Assembly (NCBI GenBank): GCA_963597355.1
Contig: CAVBPR010000019.1
Location: forward strand, 96,114 to 160,113
Origin: UMGS1766 sp963597355
Lineage (GTDB): Bacteria > Bacillota > Clostridia > Oscillospirales > Oscillospiraceae
Direction of reading: 5' to 3'
Length of the DNA: 64,000 bases
Positions within the stretch are counted from its first letter, which is position 1, and each line of letters starts with the position of its first letter. Below are positions 34,330 through 42,312 of this stretch, one piece after another. Position numbers and translations under genes: made by a program. Under the pieces are notes generated by a model. That model did no database searches and was not told the origin of the DNA. It saw only the letters and a program-made list of their open reading frames with translations.

Positions 34330-34370
34330 AGATAAAACCATTTGCAAAAAGGAAAAGAAAGGTGAATCAA

Positions 34371-36836
34371 GTGAAAACAAAATTGACCAGATTATCCGCT
34401 CTGGTAATGGCCGCTGCGATTACCACCAGCATCAGCGTTCTGCCCGCTGCGGCAGGGGGTGCGGTAAGTCCATCTGCCATTGACCAGACCACACAGTGGA
34501 CCTACCTTGACACAGGTGCAGATCCTGCCGGCGACTCTACTGTCGAGGGTTATGACCGCACCAGCTGGACAAAGGCTGGCTACGACACCACCGGCTGGAA
34601 GACGGCACAGGGCTCCTTCGGCGCTAAGAATGGCGCCATTGCCGATCTCGGCGACAGCTGCACGCCCAACACGCTGCTGACCCAGTACAAGGAAGACGGA
34701 ACCACCGACATCGAGGCCTTCTTCTTCCGTACCACCGTCAATGTGGACGATCCCACCAGCATTCAATCCATCACCGGTACCGTTGTTTATGACGACTCCG
34801 CCACGGTGTACATCAACGGCACAAAGATCGCCGGCTTCGATGACAGCACCATTACCGCCAACCTTCAGTACGGCGGTTCCAACGAGAACGCCCCCAAAAC
34901 CGGCACGATCTCTGTGACCGAGGACATCCAGAGCCTTCTGGTGGCGGGTGAGAACGTTGTGGCAGTGGAGATCCATCAGGGCCGTGAGAGCAGCTCCGAT
35001 ATTTACTTCAACATGCCCAGCCTGGTCTTCAGCACCGAGCCGATCACTCCGGAAACGGAGCAGGGCAGCATCTCCATCTCCATGGGCAGCAACGAAACCC
35101 AGCGGAACTTCACCTGGTACAGCAATGTTTCCGGCGAAGGCACTCTGCTGATTGCCAAGGCTTCCGATGTGAAGGACGGCGAGATGCCTGAGAACGCAGA
35201 CAGCTACCTGGCTACCGTGAAGGAAGCCGCCAATAAGGCAGGCTATTACAGCTATCAGGTCACGGCCCTCAACCTGGCCAGCAACACCACCTATGCTTAT
35301 CAGATGGTGAATGGCGATGCCAAGACCGAGATCAACACCTTTACCACCGGTTCCGGCAGTGCCTTCTCCTTCGCCTTCGCAGGCGACCCCCAGATCGGCG
35401 CCAGCGGCAGCACCGTCAGCGACACCGACGGATGGGAAAAGACCCTGAGCCTGATCAACGAGAACTCGGTTATGGGCGGCATCGACTTCATGCTCTCCGC
35501 CGGTGACCAGGTCAACACCGCCAACAACGAAACTCAGTACGACGGCTACCTGCTGCACACCAAGCTGCTGCAGCTCCCTGTGGCTACCGTAGTCGGTAAC
35601 CATGACTCCTGGTCGGCTGCCTATGATGAGCACTTTAACGTGCCCAACGAGAGCAGCTACGGCAGCACCGACGCCAGCGGCGACTACTACTTCGTTTACA
35701 ACAACGTGTTGTTCATGGTCCTGAACAGCAACAACCGTTCCTCCGCAGAGCATGAAGCCTTCATGAAGCAGGCCATTGCCGACACTGCAAACCAGGACAT
35801 CACATGGAAGATCGTCACCTTCCACCACTCCATCTACTCCGTGGCAAACCATGCCGCTGAAAGCGACATTCTGGAGCGCCGCAATCAGCTCTCCCCGATC
35901 TTCAAGGAACTGGACATCGATGTGGTGCTCATGGGCCATGACCACGTGTACTGCCGTACCTACATGATGGACGGCCTGACTCCCATGACCGATGCCTCCA
36001 TCTATGACGACGAGGATTACAGCTCCATCACCAACCCGGACGGTATCCTGTATGTCACTGCAAACTCCGCCTCCGGCTCCAAGTTCTACACGATTCAGAA
36101 CAACCTGGACTTCTCCTACTCCCGCGTAATGAACCAGGAGCGGGTGCCCAACATCTCCCGCGTGGACGTGTCCGATAACCAGTTCACCATTACCACCTAT
36201 CGTACCAGCGACCTGAGCGTGGTGGACACCTTCACCATCTATCATAAGGATGCTTATGATGTCACCGTAAACGCCTCTGAGCACGGCACTGCCTCCGCAG
36301 ACACCGAGAGCGCTTATGAAGGCGACACCGTGACCCTGACCGCAACTCCCGACGAGGGCTATCGCTTCGTGGGCTGGACTGTAGTCAGCGGCGATGTCAC
36401 CGTGAACGAGGACAACACCTTCACCATGCCTGCCGGCGATGTGGAAGTGAAGGCCGAGTTTGAGCACATCCACACCTACAGCAAGGACTGGAGCAGCAAC
36501 GAGCAGAAGCACTGGCACAGCTGCACCGCCAACGACGGCGGCATTGCCGACGAGGCTGACCACACCATGACCTGGGTTGTGGACACCGAAGCCACTGCAA
36601 CAAAGGCTGGCGTCAAGCACGAGGAGTGCTCCGTCTGCGGCTACAAGCGCAGCGAGAACACCGTGATTCCTGCCACCGGCACGAACTCCAATACCAGCAA
36701 TACCACCAACAAGACCAACACGACCACCGCAACAAAGACTGGTGACAGCAGCCACGCTGTCCTGGCTCTGGCCGCTCTGGTTGTGACCGGCACAACCGTT
36801 ACCTTCATCGGCATCCGCCGCAGCAAGAAGCAGTAA
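34371..36836 (+). CDS. Cell-surface metallophosphoesterase with InlB-like repeat and wall-anchor-like tail
   Basis: An 821-residue secreted protein. A signal peptide (LSALVMAAAITTSISVLPAAA) is followed by a beta-sandwich region, a purple-acid-phosphatase-type N-terminal domain (SISMGSNETQRNFTWYS) and a calcineurin-like phosphoesterase with FAFAGDPQIG, LSAGDQVN, VVGNHDSW, TFHHSIYS and MGHDHVYCRT as metal ligands. Next comes a divergent InlB B-repeat (TVTLTATPDEGYRFVGW), a His/Cys-containing module and a Thr/Asn-rich stalk. The C-terminus is TKTGDSS, a hydrophobic helix and RRSKKQ, a sortase-like signal with TKTGD in place of LPxTG. The GTG at 34371 is chosen because AAAGGTG precedes it and the signal peptide starts there. 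It may release phosphate from extracellular substrates. Confidence 0.9.
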   Translation: MKTKLTRLSALVMAAAITTSISVLPAAAGGAVSPSAIDQTTQWTYLDTGADPAGDSTVEGYDRTSWTKAGYDTTGWKTAQGSFGAKNGAIADLGDSCTPNTLLTQYKEDGTTDIEAFFFRTTVNVDDPTSIQSITGTVVYDDSATVYINGTKIAGFDDSTITANLQYGGSNENAPKTGTISVTEDIQSLLVAGENVVAVEIHQGRESSSDIYFNMPSLVFSTEPITPETEQGSISISMGSNETQRNFTWYSNVSGEGTLLIAKASDVKDGEMPENADSYLATVKEAANKAGYYSYQVTALNLASNTTYAYQMVNGDAKTEINTFTTGSGSAFSFAFAGDPQIGASGSTVSDTDGWEKTLSLINENSVMGGIDFMLSAGDQVNTANNETQYDGYLLHTKLLQLPVATVVGNHDSWSAAYDEHFNVPNESSYGSTDASGDYYFVYNNVLFMVLNSNNRSSAEHEAFMKQAIADTANQDITWKIVTFHHSIYSVANHAAESDILERRNQLSPIFKELDIDVVLMGHDHVYCRTYMMDGLTPMTDASIYDDEDYSSITNPDGILYVTANSASGSKFYTIQNNLDFSYSRVMNQERVPNISRVDVSDNQFTITTYRTSDLSVVDTFTIYHKDAYDVTVNASEHGTASADTESAYEGDTVTLTATPDEGYRFVGWTVVSGDVTVNEDNTFTMPAGDVEVKAEFEHIHTYSKDWSSNEQKHWHSCTANDGGIADEADHTMTWVVDTEATATKAGVKHEECSVCGYKRSENTVIPATGTNSNTSNTTNKTNTTTATKTGDSSHAVLALAALVVTGTTVTFIGIRRSKKQ

Positions 36837-36853
36837 CGACAAATCTTAAAACG

Positions 36854-36888
36854 GCAAAGCGCACCACATCACTGTGGTGCGCTTTTGC
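36854..36888. terminator. Terminator between phosphoesterase and MATE genes
   Basis: AAGCGCACCAC / GTGGTGCGCTT with a six-base loop and TTTTGC after it; it serves the convergent genes on both sides. Confidence 0.82.
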
Positions 36889-36898
36889 TATGGAAAAA

Positions 36899-38215
36899 TT
36901 AAACGGATATTTTCGCTTTTAGAAAACTGCGGTAAAAGCAAAATCCAACGATGGTAACAACGGTTTCCGTGACGGGAAACGTGAGCCAGAAGGAATGCAG
37001 CCCAAGGCGGGCCAGCAGCCAGCCCAGGGGAACAAACAAAACAACCGTGCGCAGAACGGTCAGCAGAGAGCTTTTCAGGGCGCTGCCCACAGCCTGAAAG
37101 AACACGGGAAACAACAGGGAAGTGACCATAGGCAGAAAACTGATGCCGATCCAATGAAAACCGTAACTGCCAATGGCGATGACATCGGCATCCCGGGTGA
37201 ATACCTGAAGCATGGGGCCGGGGATCAGCTCAAAGCAAAGCGTCCCCACGGCCATCAGGGCGAGGCCGGACAGCAGGGACACCCGAACCGTCTGGCGGCA
37301 GCGGGTTTGGTTTTTTCCGGCGTAATTATAGCTGACGATGGGCACCATGCAGGTTTGCAAAGCGCCCAGGGGAATAAAGAAGAAGGTCTGCCATTTATAG
37401 TATAGTCCCAGTGCCGTGACGGCCTGGTCGGAAAAACCGGACAGAATCAGATTCAGGCCGAGGATATAGAAGGTGTAGGCGGACTGCATTAGAATATTCG
37501 GCAGGCCAAGGTGATAAATCCGGCGAATATAGGGGGGATAACGGCGCAGAGGGGGACTCTTCCGCTGCCCCCGCTTCCTAACGATCAGGGCGGCAACCCA
37601 TTGTCCGGCAACGGTAGCAATGGCCGCGCCGGCAATGCCGAGCCGGGGCAGACCCAAAAGACCGAAAATCAGCAGAGGATCCAGCACAATGTTGGTCAGC
37701 GCGCCGGCAATCTGGGCGATGGTGGGGGTTTTCATGTCGCCCTCCGCCTGCAGTACCTTGGTCCAGATGCTTTCGCAGAACAGGCCGGTGCTGAACAGGC
37801 AGACAATCCGACCGTAGCACACGACTTCCTGAATTACGGCAGCAGAGCCGGTGGACATGCGGGCATAGGCGGGCATGATGCACCAGCAGACGGCGGCGAA
37901 AACGGCCCACATGCCGAGGGCGAGGGGAGTGCCGACACCGGCGATTTCCTCCGCCTGAGCGGTGCGGCGCTGGCCGAGAAAGTGGGCGATGGCTGTGTTC
38001 AGGCCCACGCCGGTGCCAACGGCCAGAGCAATCATCAGCAATTGCACGGGATAAATAATGGAAAGAGCCGTCAGCCCCTCGGCGGAGTATTTGCCCACAA
38101 AGAAGCTGTCTACAATGTTATACAGGGCCTGAATCAATTGAGCCAGCATAACCGGCGGCGCAAGGCGGAGGAGAATGCGGGTGATTTTTTCGGTTCCAAA
38201 GAAAGAGCTGTCCAT
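36899..38215 (-). CDS. MATE-family efflux transporter
   Basis: A 438-residue inner-membrane antiporter of the MATE superfamily (DinF/NorM/VmrA-like) that would export drugs or other cations with Na+ or H+. The first helix carries LRLAPPVMLAQLIQALYNIVDSFFVG in composition, with the family motif of Pro and Asn residues, and the two halves repeat this plan. About twelve hydrophobic helices are visible and the length is typical. The ATG at 38215 has TTGAGG upstream; the gene begins ten bases after the deformylase-like gene and is probably its operon partner. Substrate cannot be predicted. Confidence 0.9.
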   Translation of the reverse strand: MDSSFFGTEKITRILLRLAPPVMLAQLIQALYNIVDSFFVGKYSAEGLTALSIIYPVQLLMIALAVGTGVGLNTAIAHFLGQRRTAQAEEIAGVGTPLALGMWAVFAAVCWCIMPAYARMSTGSAAVIQEVVCYGRIVCLFSTGLFCESIWTKVLQAEGDMKTPTIAQIAGALTNIVLDPLLIFGLLGLPRLGIAGAAIATVAGQWVAALIVRKRGQRKSPPLRRYPPYIRRIYHLGLPNILMQSAYTFYILGLNLILSGFSDQAVTALGLYYKWQTFFFIPLGALQTCMVPIVSYNYAGKNQTRCRQTVRVSLLSGLALMAVGTLCFELIPGPMLQVFTRDADVIAIGSYGFHWIGISFLPMVTSLLFPVFFQAVGSALKSSLLTVLRTVVLFVPLGWLLARLGLHSFWLTFPVTETVVTIVGFCFYRSFLKAKISV

Positions 38216-38225
38216 AGAGTGTGCC

Positions 38226-38636
38226 TCAAATCAGGATTCCGTTGCAGTGATCGATCTCGTGCTGAATGATCTGTGCCGTCCAGCCGGTGTAGGTTTTGGT
38301 TCGCGTTTGGAACCGTTCGTTCTGCCACTGCACTTTAATGCTGCGAAAGCGGTAAGTGGTTCGGGTTCCGGACAAAGACAGGCAGCCCTCCTCTGCCTCG
38401 TAGCGGTCGGAAGATTTCACAATGACGGGGTTGAACATAACGGTGTAGTTTGCCCCATCCGCAAAGGCGATGATGTTTTTTGCCGTGCCGATCATGTTGG
38501 CGGCCATGCCGACGCAGGTGTCTTTATGAGCGATCAGCGTGTCCAGAAGATCCTGAGCAACCGGAAGGTCGTCCAAAGTTGCGGGCTGGGCTTTGCGGGA
38601 GAGGAGAATGATGTCCTTGCAGATGTCTTTTACCAT
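38226..38636 (-). CDS. def: Peptide deformylase-like protein
   Basis: Peptide deformylase removes the formyl group from nascent proteins using Fe(II) or Zn. The 136-residue protein has motif 2 EGCLSLSG near residue 75-80 and motif 3 QHEIDHCNG near the C-terminus, supplying the Cys, two His and catalytic Glu. Motif 1, normally GxGLAAPQIG, reads VGMAANMIG, so the usual Gln is Met; this short variant occurs in several Clostridia. The ATG at 38636 has CGGAG before it. Being short and having an altered motif 1, it may be a secondary deformylase with different substrates rather than the essential one. Confidence 0.8.
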   Translation of the reverse strand: MVKDICKDIILLSRKAQPATLDDLPVAQDLLDTLIAHKDTCVGMAANMIGTAKNIIAFADGANYTVMFNPVIVKSSDRYEAEEGCLSLSGTRTTYRFRSIKVQWQNERFQTRTKTYTGWTAQIIQHEIDHCNGILI

Positions 38637-38802
38637 GTTGAAAACTCCGTTCCGGAAAGATTTGTGTGTTATTCTACTACGATCGCCAGAGAATGACAAG
38701 AAAAATTCCGGTCTGTAAAGGGAAGTGAACGGTACGAAAGGAGAATATACATAAAAATATCATTTTGAGCAATTTTGAACAATGGTTCTTTCGTTTCAAA
38801 TA

Positions 38803-38847
38803 AATAGAACCAAAACGCTTGACTTCTGGTTCTATTAACGCTATAAT
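38803..38847 (+). promoter_or_regulatory. Promoter and inverted-repeat operator of the Fic gene
   Basis: TTGACT (38819-38824) and TATAAT (38842-38847) are 17 bases apart. AATAGAACC (38803-38811) and GGTTCTATT (38828-38836) are a perfect 9-bp inverted repeat around the -35 box, and a third GGTTCT half-site lies at 38784. The winged-helix end of the Fic protein could bind it (inference). Confidence 0.7.
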
Positions 38848-38876
38848 CTGGAACTAAGGAGTAGGAGGTGCCTATT

Positions 38877-39965
38877 ATGAACAATGCGTTTCATGCCGGA
38901 CAATTGCCGCTTAGGAATGATATCATTGACCTGACCTATTTTATTGATGAGTTAATTGATGCGTCCACAAAGTTAGAGGTATATAAAGAAAAAATAAAGG
39001 ATAGTAAACTTGACAGTTCATGGTTTATGCCTACGCTTCAGCAAAAGGAAGCACTTGCCTCGTCTATGCTTGAGGGAACACAGGCTACATTAGACGGTGT
39101 TCTCGTAAACCAGGTTGCACCAAACGATAAGGATAGGAACCTCAATGAGGTTAGAAATTACTATATCGCTACAGCGCAAGGTTACGATATGTTAAAGAGA
39201 AGCAAGTTTTCAAATCAGTTTTTCTTTGACATTCATAAAGCTTTAATGATTGGCAATGTAAGAAAGCCGGAGTTGATTGGTGCATACAGAAAAGGTCAGA
39301 ACTATATAGGAAAGAATGATAAATCCCATTCGATTACTTTTGTACCGCCCGTAGCCGAGGAAGTTCCTGAATTGATGAATAATCTTATAGATTACATCAA
39401 CAATCCAACCGATAATTTACGACCGCTTGTCAGAACGGCGATTATTCATGCACAGTTTGAAACGATACATCCGTTTATGGACGGAAACGGTCGTGTTGGC
39501 AGAATGTTGATACCAATGTATTTATTTTATCAGAACCAAATTGAATTGCCTTGCTTCTTCATAAGTGAAGCTTTGGAACACGATAAGATTCGTTATTACA
39601 ACTTGCTTAATAATATCAGAACTCAGGGCGATTGGAACGAATGGATCAGATTTTTCTTATCTACTGTAGCAAAGCAATGTGACAAGTATATTAAAATAAT
39701 TACTGAAATCAATGATCTTTACAGCAATCATTTGGAAATTGCTTGCAAATTGACCCGTTCATCTAATATGGTCGATGTAATAAATGCATTGTTTAGTTTT
39801 CCTGTTGTTACGGCAAAACAAATATCTGAAACAACATCAGTTCCGACTACGACAGTAAACAGATATTTAAATCTTTTAGTCGAAAACAGAATATTATACA
39901 CGGACAATAAGAAAAAAAATCGAACATATTACTATGCCGATTTGCTTGAAATTATCCGTAGTTGA
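38877..39965 (+). CDS. Fic-family AMPylator with C-terminal winged helix
   Basis: A 362-residue Fic protein that would transfer AMP (or another phosphate-bearing group) to a target hydroxyl. The core motif HPFMDGNGRVGR lies near residues 202-213, preceded by a Fic flap region. An intrinsic inhibitory helix SSMLEGTQ sits near residue 65, so this is a self-inhibited class II enzyme. The last ~70 residues form a winged helix (TAKQISETTSVPTTTVNRYLNLLVENRIL), as in many stand-alone Fic proteins. The ATG at 38877 has AGGAGG eight bases upstream. AT-rich codon use differs from flanking core genes, which indicates acquisition. No antitoxin gene is adjacent. Confidence 0.92.
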   Translation: MNNAFHAGQLPLRNDIIDLTYFIDELIDASTKLEVYKEKIKDSKLDSSWFMPTLQQKEALASSMLEGTQATLDGVLVNQVAPNDKDRNLNEVRNYYIATAQGYDMLKRSKFSNQFFFDIHKALMIGNVRKPELIGAYRKGQNYIGKNDKSHSITFVPPVAEEVPELMNNLIDYINNPTDNLRPLVRTAIIHAQFETIHPFMDGNGRVGRMLIPMYLFYQNQIELPCFFISEALEHDKIRYYNLLNNIRTQGDWNEWIRFFLSTVAKQCDKYIKIITEINDLYSNHLEIACKLTRSSNMVDVINALFSFPVVTAKQISETTSVPTTTVNRYLNLLVENRILYTDNKKKNRTYYYADLLEIIRS

Positions 39966-40014
39966 TATTGAATTTTATGAAAGGATGTGATGTAAATTGA
40001 TTGTAAAAGTAAAA

Positions 40015-40118
40015 AGCATTTCATAAGTTGTTGGCGCAACCAATGAAATGCTCTCTAGTTTGTCGGATATGCTAAGATATCGACTTATCGTACTTGTCTA
40101 TCCTAGCATATCCTTTTC
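40015..40118 (+). repeat. Two adjacent perfect hairpins after the Fic gene
   Basis: AGCATTTCAT (40015-40024) pairs with ATGAAATGCT (40043-40052), and GGATATGCTA (40065-40074) with TAGCATATCC (40104-40113). A TTTTCGATTT tail after the second suggests an intrinsic terminator of Fic; the first may be an element relic. The rest of the 230-base gap holds no gene. Confidence 0.6.
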
Positions 40119-40197
40119 GATTTGTCAAATTGGCAAGTCTGTTTCTAATTCTAATAATTGAAATTCTATCTTTGTGATAGAGAAAGGATAACTTAAT

Positions 40198-40875
40198 ATG
40201 GACAATTTATTTTATGATGGTTTTAATTCAAAGCTAATTGAAACCGCATTGTTTGAAAGTCTTCTGGAGATTCCTGTTTTAGAGGCGCAGAAGAAGATTA
40301 TCATCCCATCCATAGCTGTTCCTTTTTCAAAAAGAGCTGCTATTACAGGACGGGCAGATGAGATGCTTGTATTCTATGAACACGATCCAGAATTTAGAGA
40401 TTTTGTAAGTGTACCACAGAATTATATAGATGAACTAAAGAGGATAGAAATTGTTTCAACTCCTGACTGTTCAGTGTATCGTGACATGCCATTGTGGGAA
40501 CAGTTAGCAAACATTGGTGTAAGCCGTTCTGTAGGTTTTTATTTACAACAGCGGGGGAAATATGTAATTCCGAATGCGCGTTGGGGAGATGAACGAACTT
40601 ATAGCAAAGCCTTATTTGGCTTTGCACCAGCCTTTTCTGGACTTCCTCGCAACAGTATACTTTCTATTGGAACTTATGGATGTTGTAAGAAAAAGGAAGA
40701 TAAATACTACTTGGAAGCGGGTTTGGATGCAATGCTAACTGAACTTACACCCAAGGTAGTGGTTGTGTACGGCTCTTGCAATCCTAAGATTTTCGGAAAG
40801 TATGAGAAAAATACACAGTTTGTACATATTCCAGACTGGACAACCTATAAGCACTCTGATTCGGAGGTGGCTTAA
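40198..40875 (+). CDS. DUF4417 protein
   Basis: A 225-residue protein of the DUF4417 family, common in phages and mobile elements of Firmicutes. Recognisable are VSRSVGFYLQQRGKYVIPNARWGD, the F-rich middle, the SIGTYGCCKKKEDKYYLEAGLD segment and VVVYGSCNPKIF. The biochemical role is unknown. AGAAAGGA precedes the ATG at 40198. Its TAA overlaps the start of the EndoU gene (TAATG), so the two are translationally coupled. The AT-rich composition matches Fic and the toxin genes, unlike the chromosome around. Confidence 0.85.
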   Translation: MDNLFYDGFNSKLIETALFESLLEIPVLEAQKKIIIPSIAVPFSKRAAITGRADEMLVFYEHDPEFRDFVSVPQNYIDELKRIEIVSTPDCSVYRDMPLWEQLANIGVSRSVGFYLQQRGKYVIPNARWGDERTYSKALFGFAPAFSGLPRNSILSIGTYGCCKKKEDKYYLEAGLDAMLTELTPKVVVVYGSCNPKIFGKYEKNTQFVHIPDWTTYKHSDSEVA

Positions 40876-41381
40876 TGGGAACAAGTAAAAACGGAAGATA
40901 TTTAAATACATATGGCACTGGAAGAAGTGTTAGTGATTTTGCTCTTGTACATTCAAGCGAAGGGTCTTTTACACGTAGTCAAACTCGAGTAAATGGGAAG
41001 ATGGTTGTTAAACTCAGGTTGGATAATGGTGGACATGCACAAAAAGGTATGGATTTGCTCGATAAATATGGGATTAAATACAATATTGAAAAAACATATT
41101 CAAATGGTGTCCGTGTTGGCAATGTTCCTGACCATAAAAATCCTAAAAAGCGGAAATCTATGTCGCAGACATGGTTTCCAAGGAGTTGGACGGAAAATGA
41201 TATTCGACGAGCGGGAGAACATGTTGCAAGTCTGAAAGGTAACCGACACATACCAAATGGGAAACCGGTGTATGGAATATATAAAAGCGTTCGTGTGGGA
41301 GTAATAAGGACAAATGGAAAAATAGCCACTGTATTTCCAGACTCTGACCAGAGCCAAGTATTTAAGAAACGGAGAAAATGA
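40875..41381 (+). CDS. Stand-alone EndoU-type ribonuclease toxin
   Basis: A 168-residue protein whose residues ~50-160 match the bacterial EndoU (CdiA-CT/polymorphic toxin) domain: NGGHAQKGMDLLDKYGIKYNI with the first catalytic His, NGVRVGNVPDHKN, SQTWFPRSWTENDIRRAGEHVA and KIATVFPD. EndoU toxins cut tRNA or other RNA. The usual long secretion-linked N-terminus is missing; the first ~45 residues are short, polar and without signal peptide. GGAGGTGG lies just before the ATG. It is followed one base later by a small acidic gene, as toxin-immunity pairs are. Whether it is exported or acts inside the cell as an abortive toxin is unknown. Confidence 0.85.
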   Translation: MGTSKNGRYLNTYGTGRSVSDFALVHSSEGSFTRSQTRVNGKMVVKLRLDNGGHAQKGMDLLDKYGIKYNIEKTYSNGVRVGNVPDHKNPKKRKSMSQTWFPRSWTENDIRRAGEHVASLKGNRHIPNGKPVYGIYKSVRVGVIRTNGKIATVFPDSDQSQVFKKRRK

Positions 41382-41382
41382 T

Positions 41383-41766
41383 ATGAATATTCAAGAACTT
41401 AGAGAAGTTATTGCTCAGTATATTTCGCTTGATGCTAATGATGATTTTGCTACAGAAAAATGCTGGAAAGAGATGACAGCAATTCTTTCTGAAAATGTAA
41501 TTGATACTATTAGCTTTTTTGAGAGCGAATGTACGATAGAAGAATTCTATTGGCTCAGCTCAATATTTGAAGATATAATTGTTAAAACGCAAAGTACCGA
41601 TTTGATTTCTATTTGGCGTTCTAAACTTTCTGATATCTCATCAGAAAAATTCGAACAGGAAGAATTCAAGTCAGAGCTAATGCAGACATCTGTCACTTAT
41701 GCAGATTATGTTAAAAGCATTAAGCAGGAAATAGATTTTGCTGAAGGTAGAATAGAGACAGATTAA
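41383..41766 (+). CDS. Candidate immunity protein for the EndoU toxin
   Basis: A 127-residue acidic, helical protein (ECTIEEFYWLSSIFEDIIVKTQST, FEQEEFKSELMQTSV) with no catalytic motif or membrane helix. It begins one base after the toxin stop codon and is followed by a strong terminator. Size, charge and position are those of contact-dependent toxin immunity proteins; the sequence family itself is not one I can name. The toxin is basic, so charge complementarity is consistent with binding. Confidence 0.7.
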   Translation: MNIQELREVIAQYISLDANDDFATEKCWKEMTAILSENVIDTISFFESECTIEEFYWLSSIFEDIIVKTQSTDLISIWRSKLSDISSEKFEQEEFKSELMQTSVTYADYVKSIKQEIDFAEGRIETD

Positions 41767-41795
41767 TATCTTTTACAATTTAATATCAGTTATTC

Positions 41796-41829
41796 AGAAG
41801 TGTCGCAAGCCAGCGGCACTTCTTTTTTA
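41796..41829 (+). terminator. Terminator of the toxin-immunity operon
   Basis: AGAAGTG-CGC / GCG-CACTTCT stem with a short loop, followed by a run of six T. Confidence 0.88.
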
Positions 41830-41887
41830 CCACCATAAAAGACATTTAAGAGCTGATGCGTCATTTTCCTTTTGGTATAGAACAAAA

Positions 41888-41934
41888 CACCCCATTTGTT
41901 TTTCAGTATGGCATACTGTCCGACAAATGGGGTG
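41888..41934 (-). terminator. Nested double hairpin, probable terminator of the cupin operon
   Basis: An 11-bp outer stem CACCCCATTTG / CAAATGGGGTG encloses a 7-bp inner palindrome CAGTATG-G-CATACTG. GTTTTGTT follows on the minus strand after the outer stem, which suits termination of the cupin gene. Confidence 0.6.
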
Positions 41935-41961
41935 CTATTCAATGCAGAGGAGAATTTTACA

Positions 41962-42303
41962 TTATTCTTCCGGGAAAACGACGACCAGCTGCCACTGGAA
42001 GGGCTGGTTTGCCCGGATGGAGTGGGGCAAACCGGCGGGCATCAGCAGGGATTCGCCGGCCTTGACGATGTGGGGCGTTCCGTTTACGGTGAAGGTGCCT
42101 TCGCCGGTCAGAACGGTTACCAGTGCATCGCCTTCGGATGCGTGGGTGGAAATCTCTTCCCCCTGATCGAAGGAAAAGAGGGTCAGGCTCAAGTGGTCAT
42201 TCTGTGCCAGCGTCCGGCTGACCACCTGTCCGGATTGGACTTCCACCAGATCCGTCAATTTTGTTACCTCGTCCCGAGGCATGTTTTTGATCAATGCGTC
42301 CAT
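41962..42303 (-). CDS. Cupin-domain protein
   Basis: A 113-residue single cupin barrel. The two cupin motifs are visible: GEEISTHASEGDALVTVLTGEGTF-like segment (His, His/Glu ligands reduced to H-x5-D) and PAGLPHSIRA. Such small proteins bind a metal and may be oxygen- or sugar-related; no substrate can be given. It begins ten bases after the stop of the GGGtGRT gene and is probably cotranscribed with it and the NifU-like gene. Confidence 0.85.
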   Translation of the reverse strand: MDALIKNMPRDEVTKLTDLVEVQSGQVVSRTLAQNDHLSLTLFSFDQGEEISTHASEGDALVTVLTGEGTFTVNGTPHIVKAGESLLMPAGLPHSIRANQPFQWQLVVVFPEE

Positions 42304-42312
42304 GGTCGCTCC

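Noticed and set aside
34392..36842. Long minus-strand ORF (816 codons) opposite the metallophosphoesterase
   Set aside because: Antisense of a clear secreted enzyme with signal peptide and metal motifs; the translation is low-complexity Gly/Val/His.
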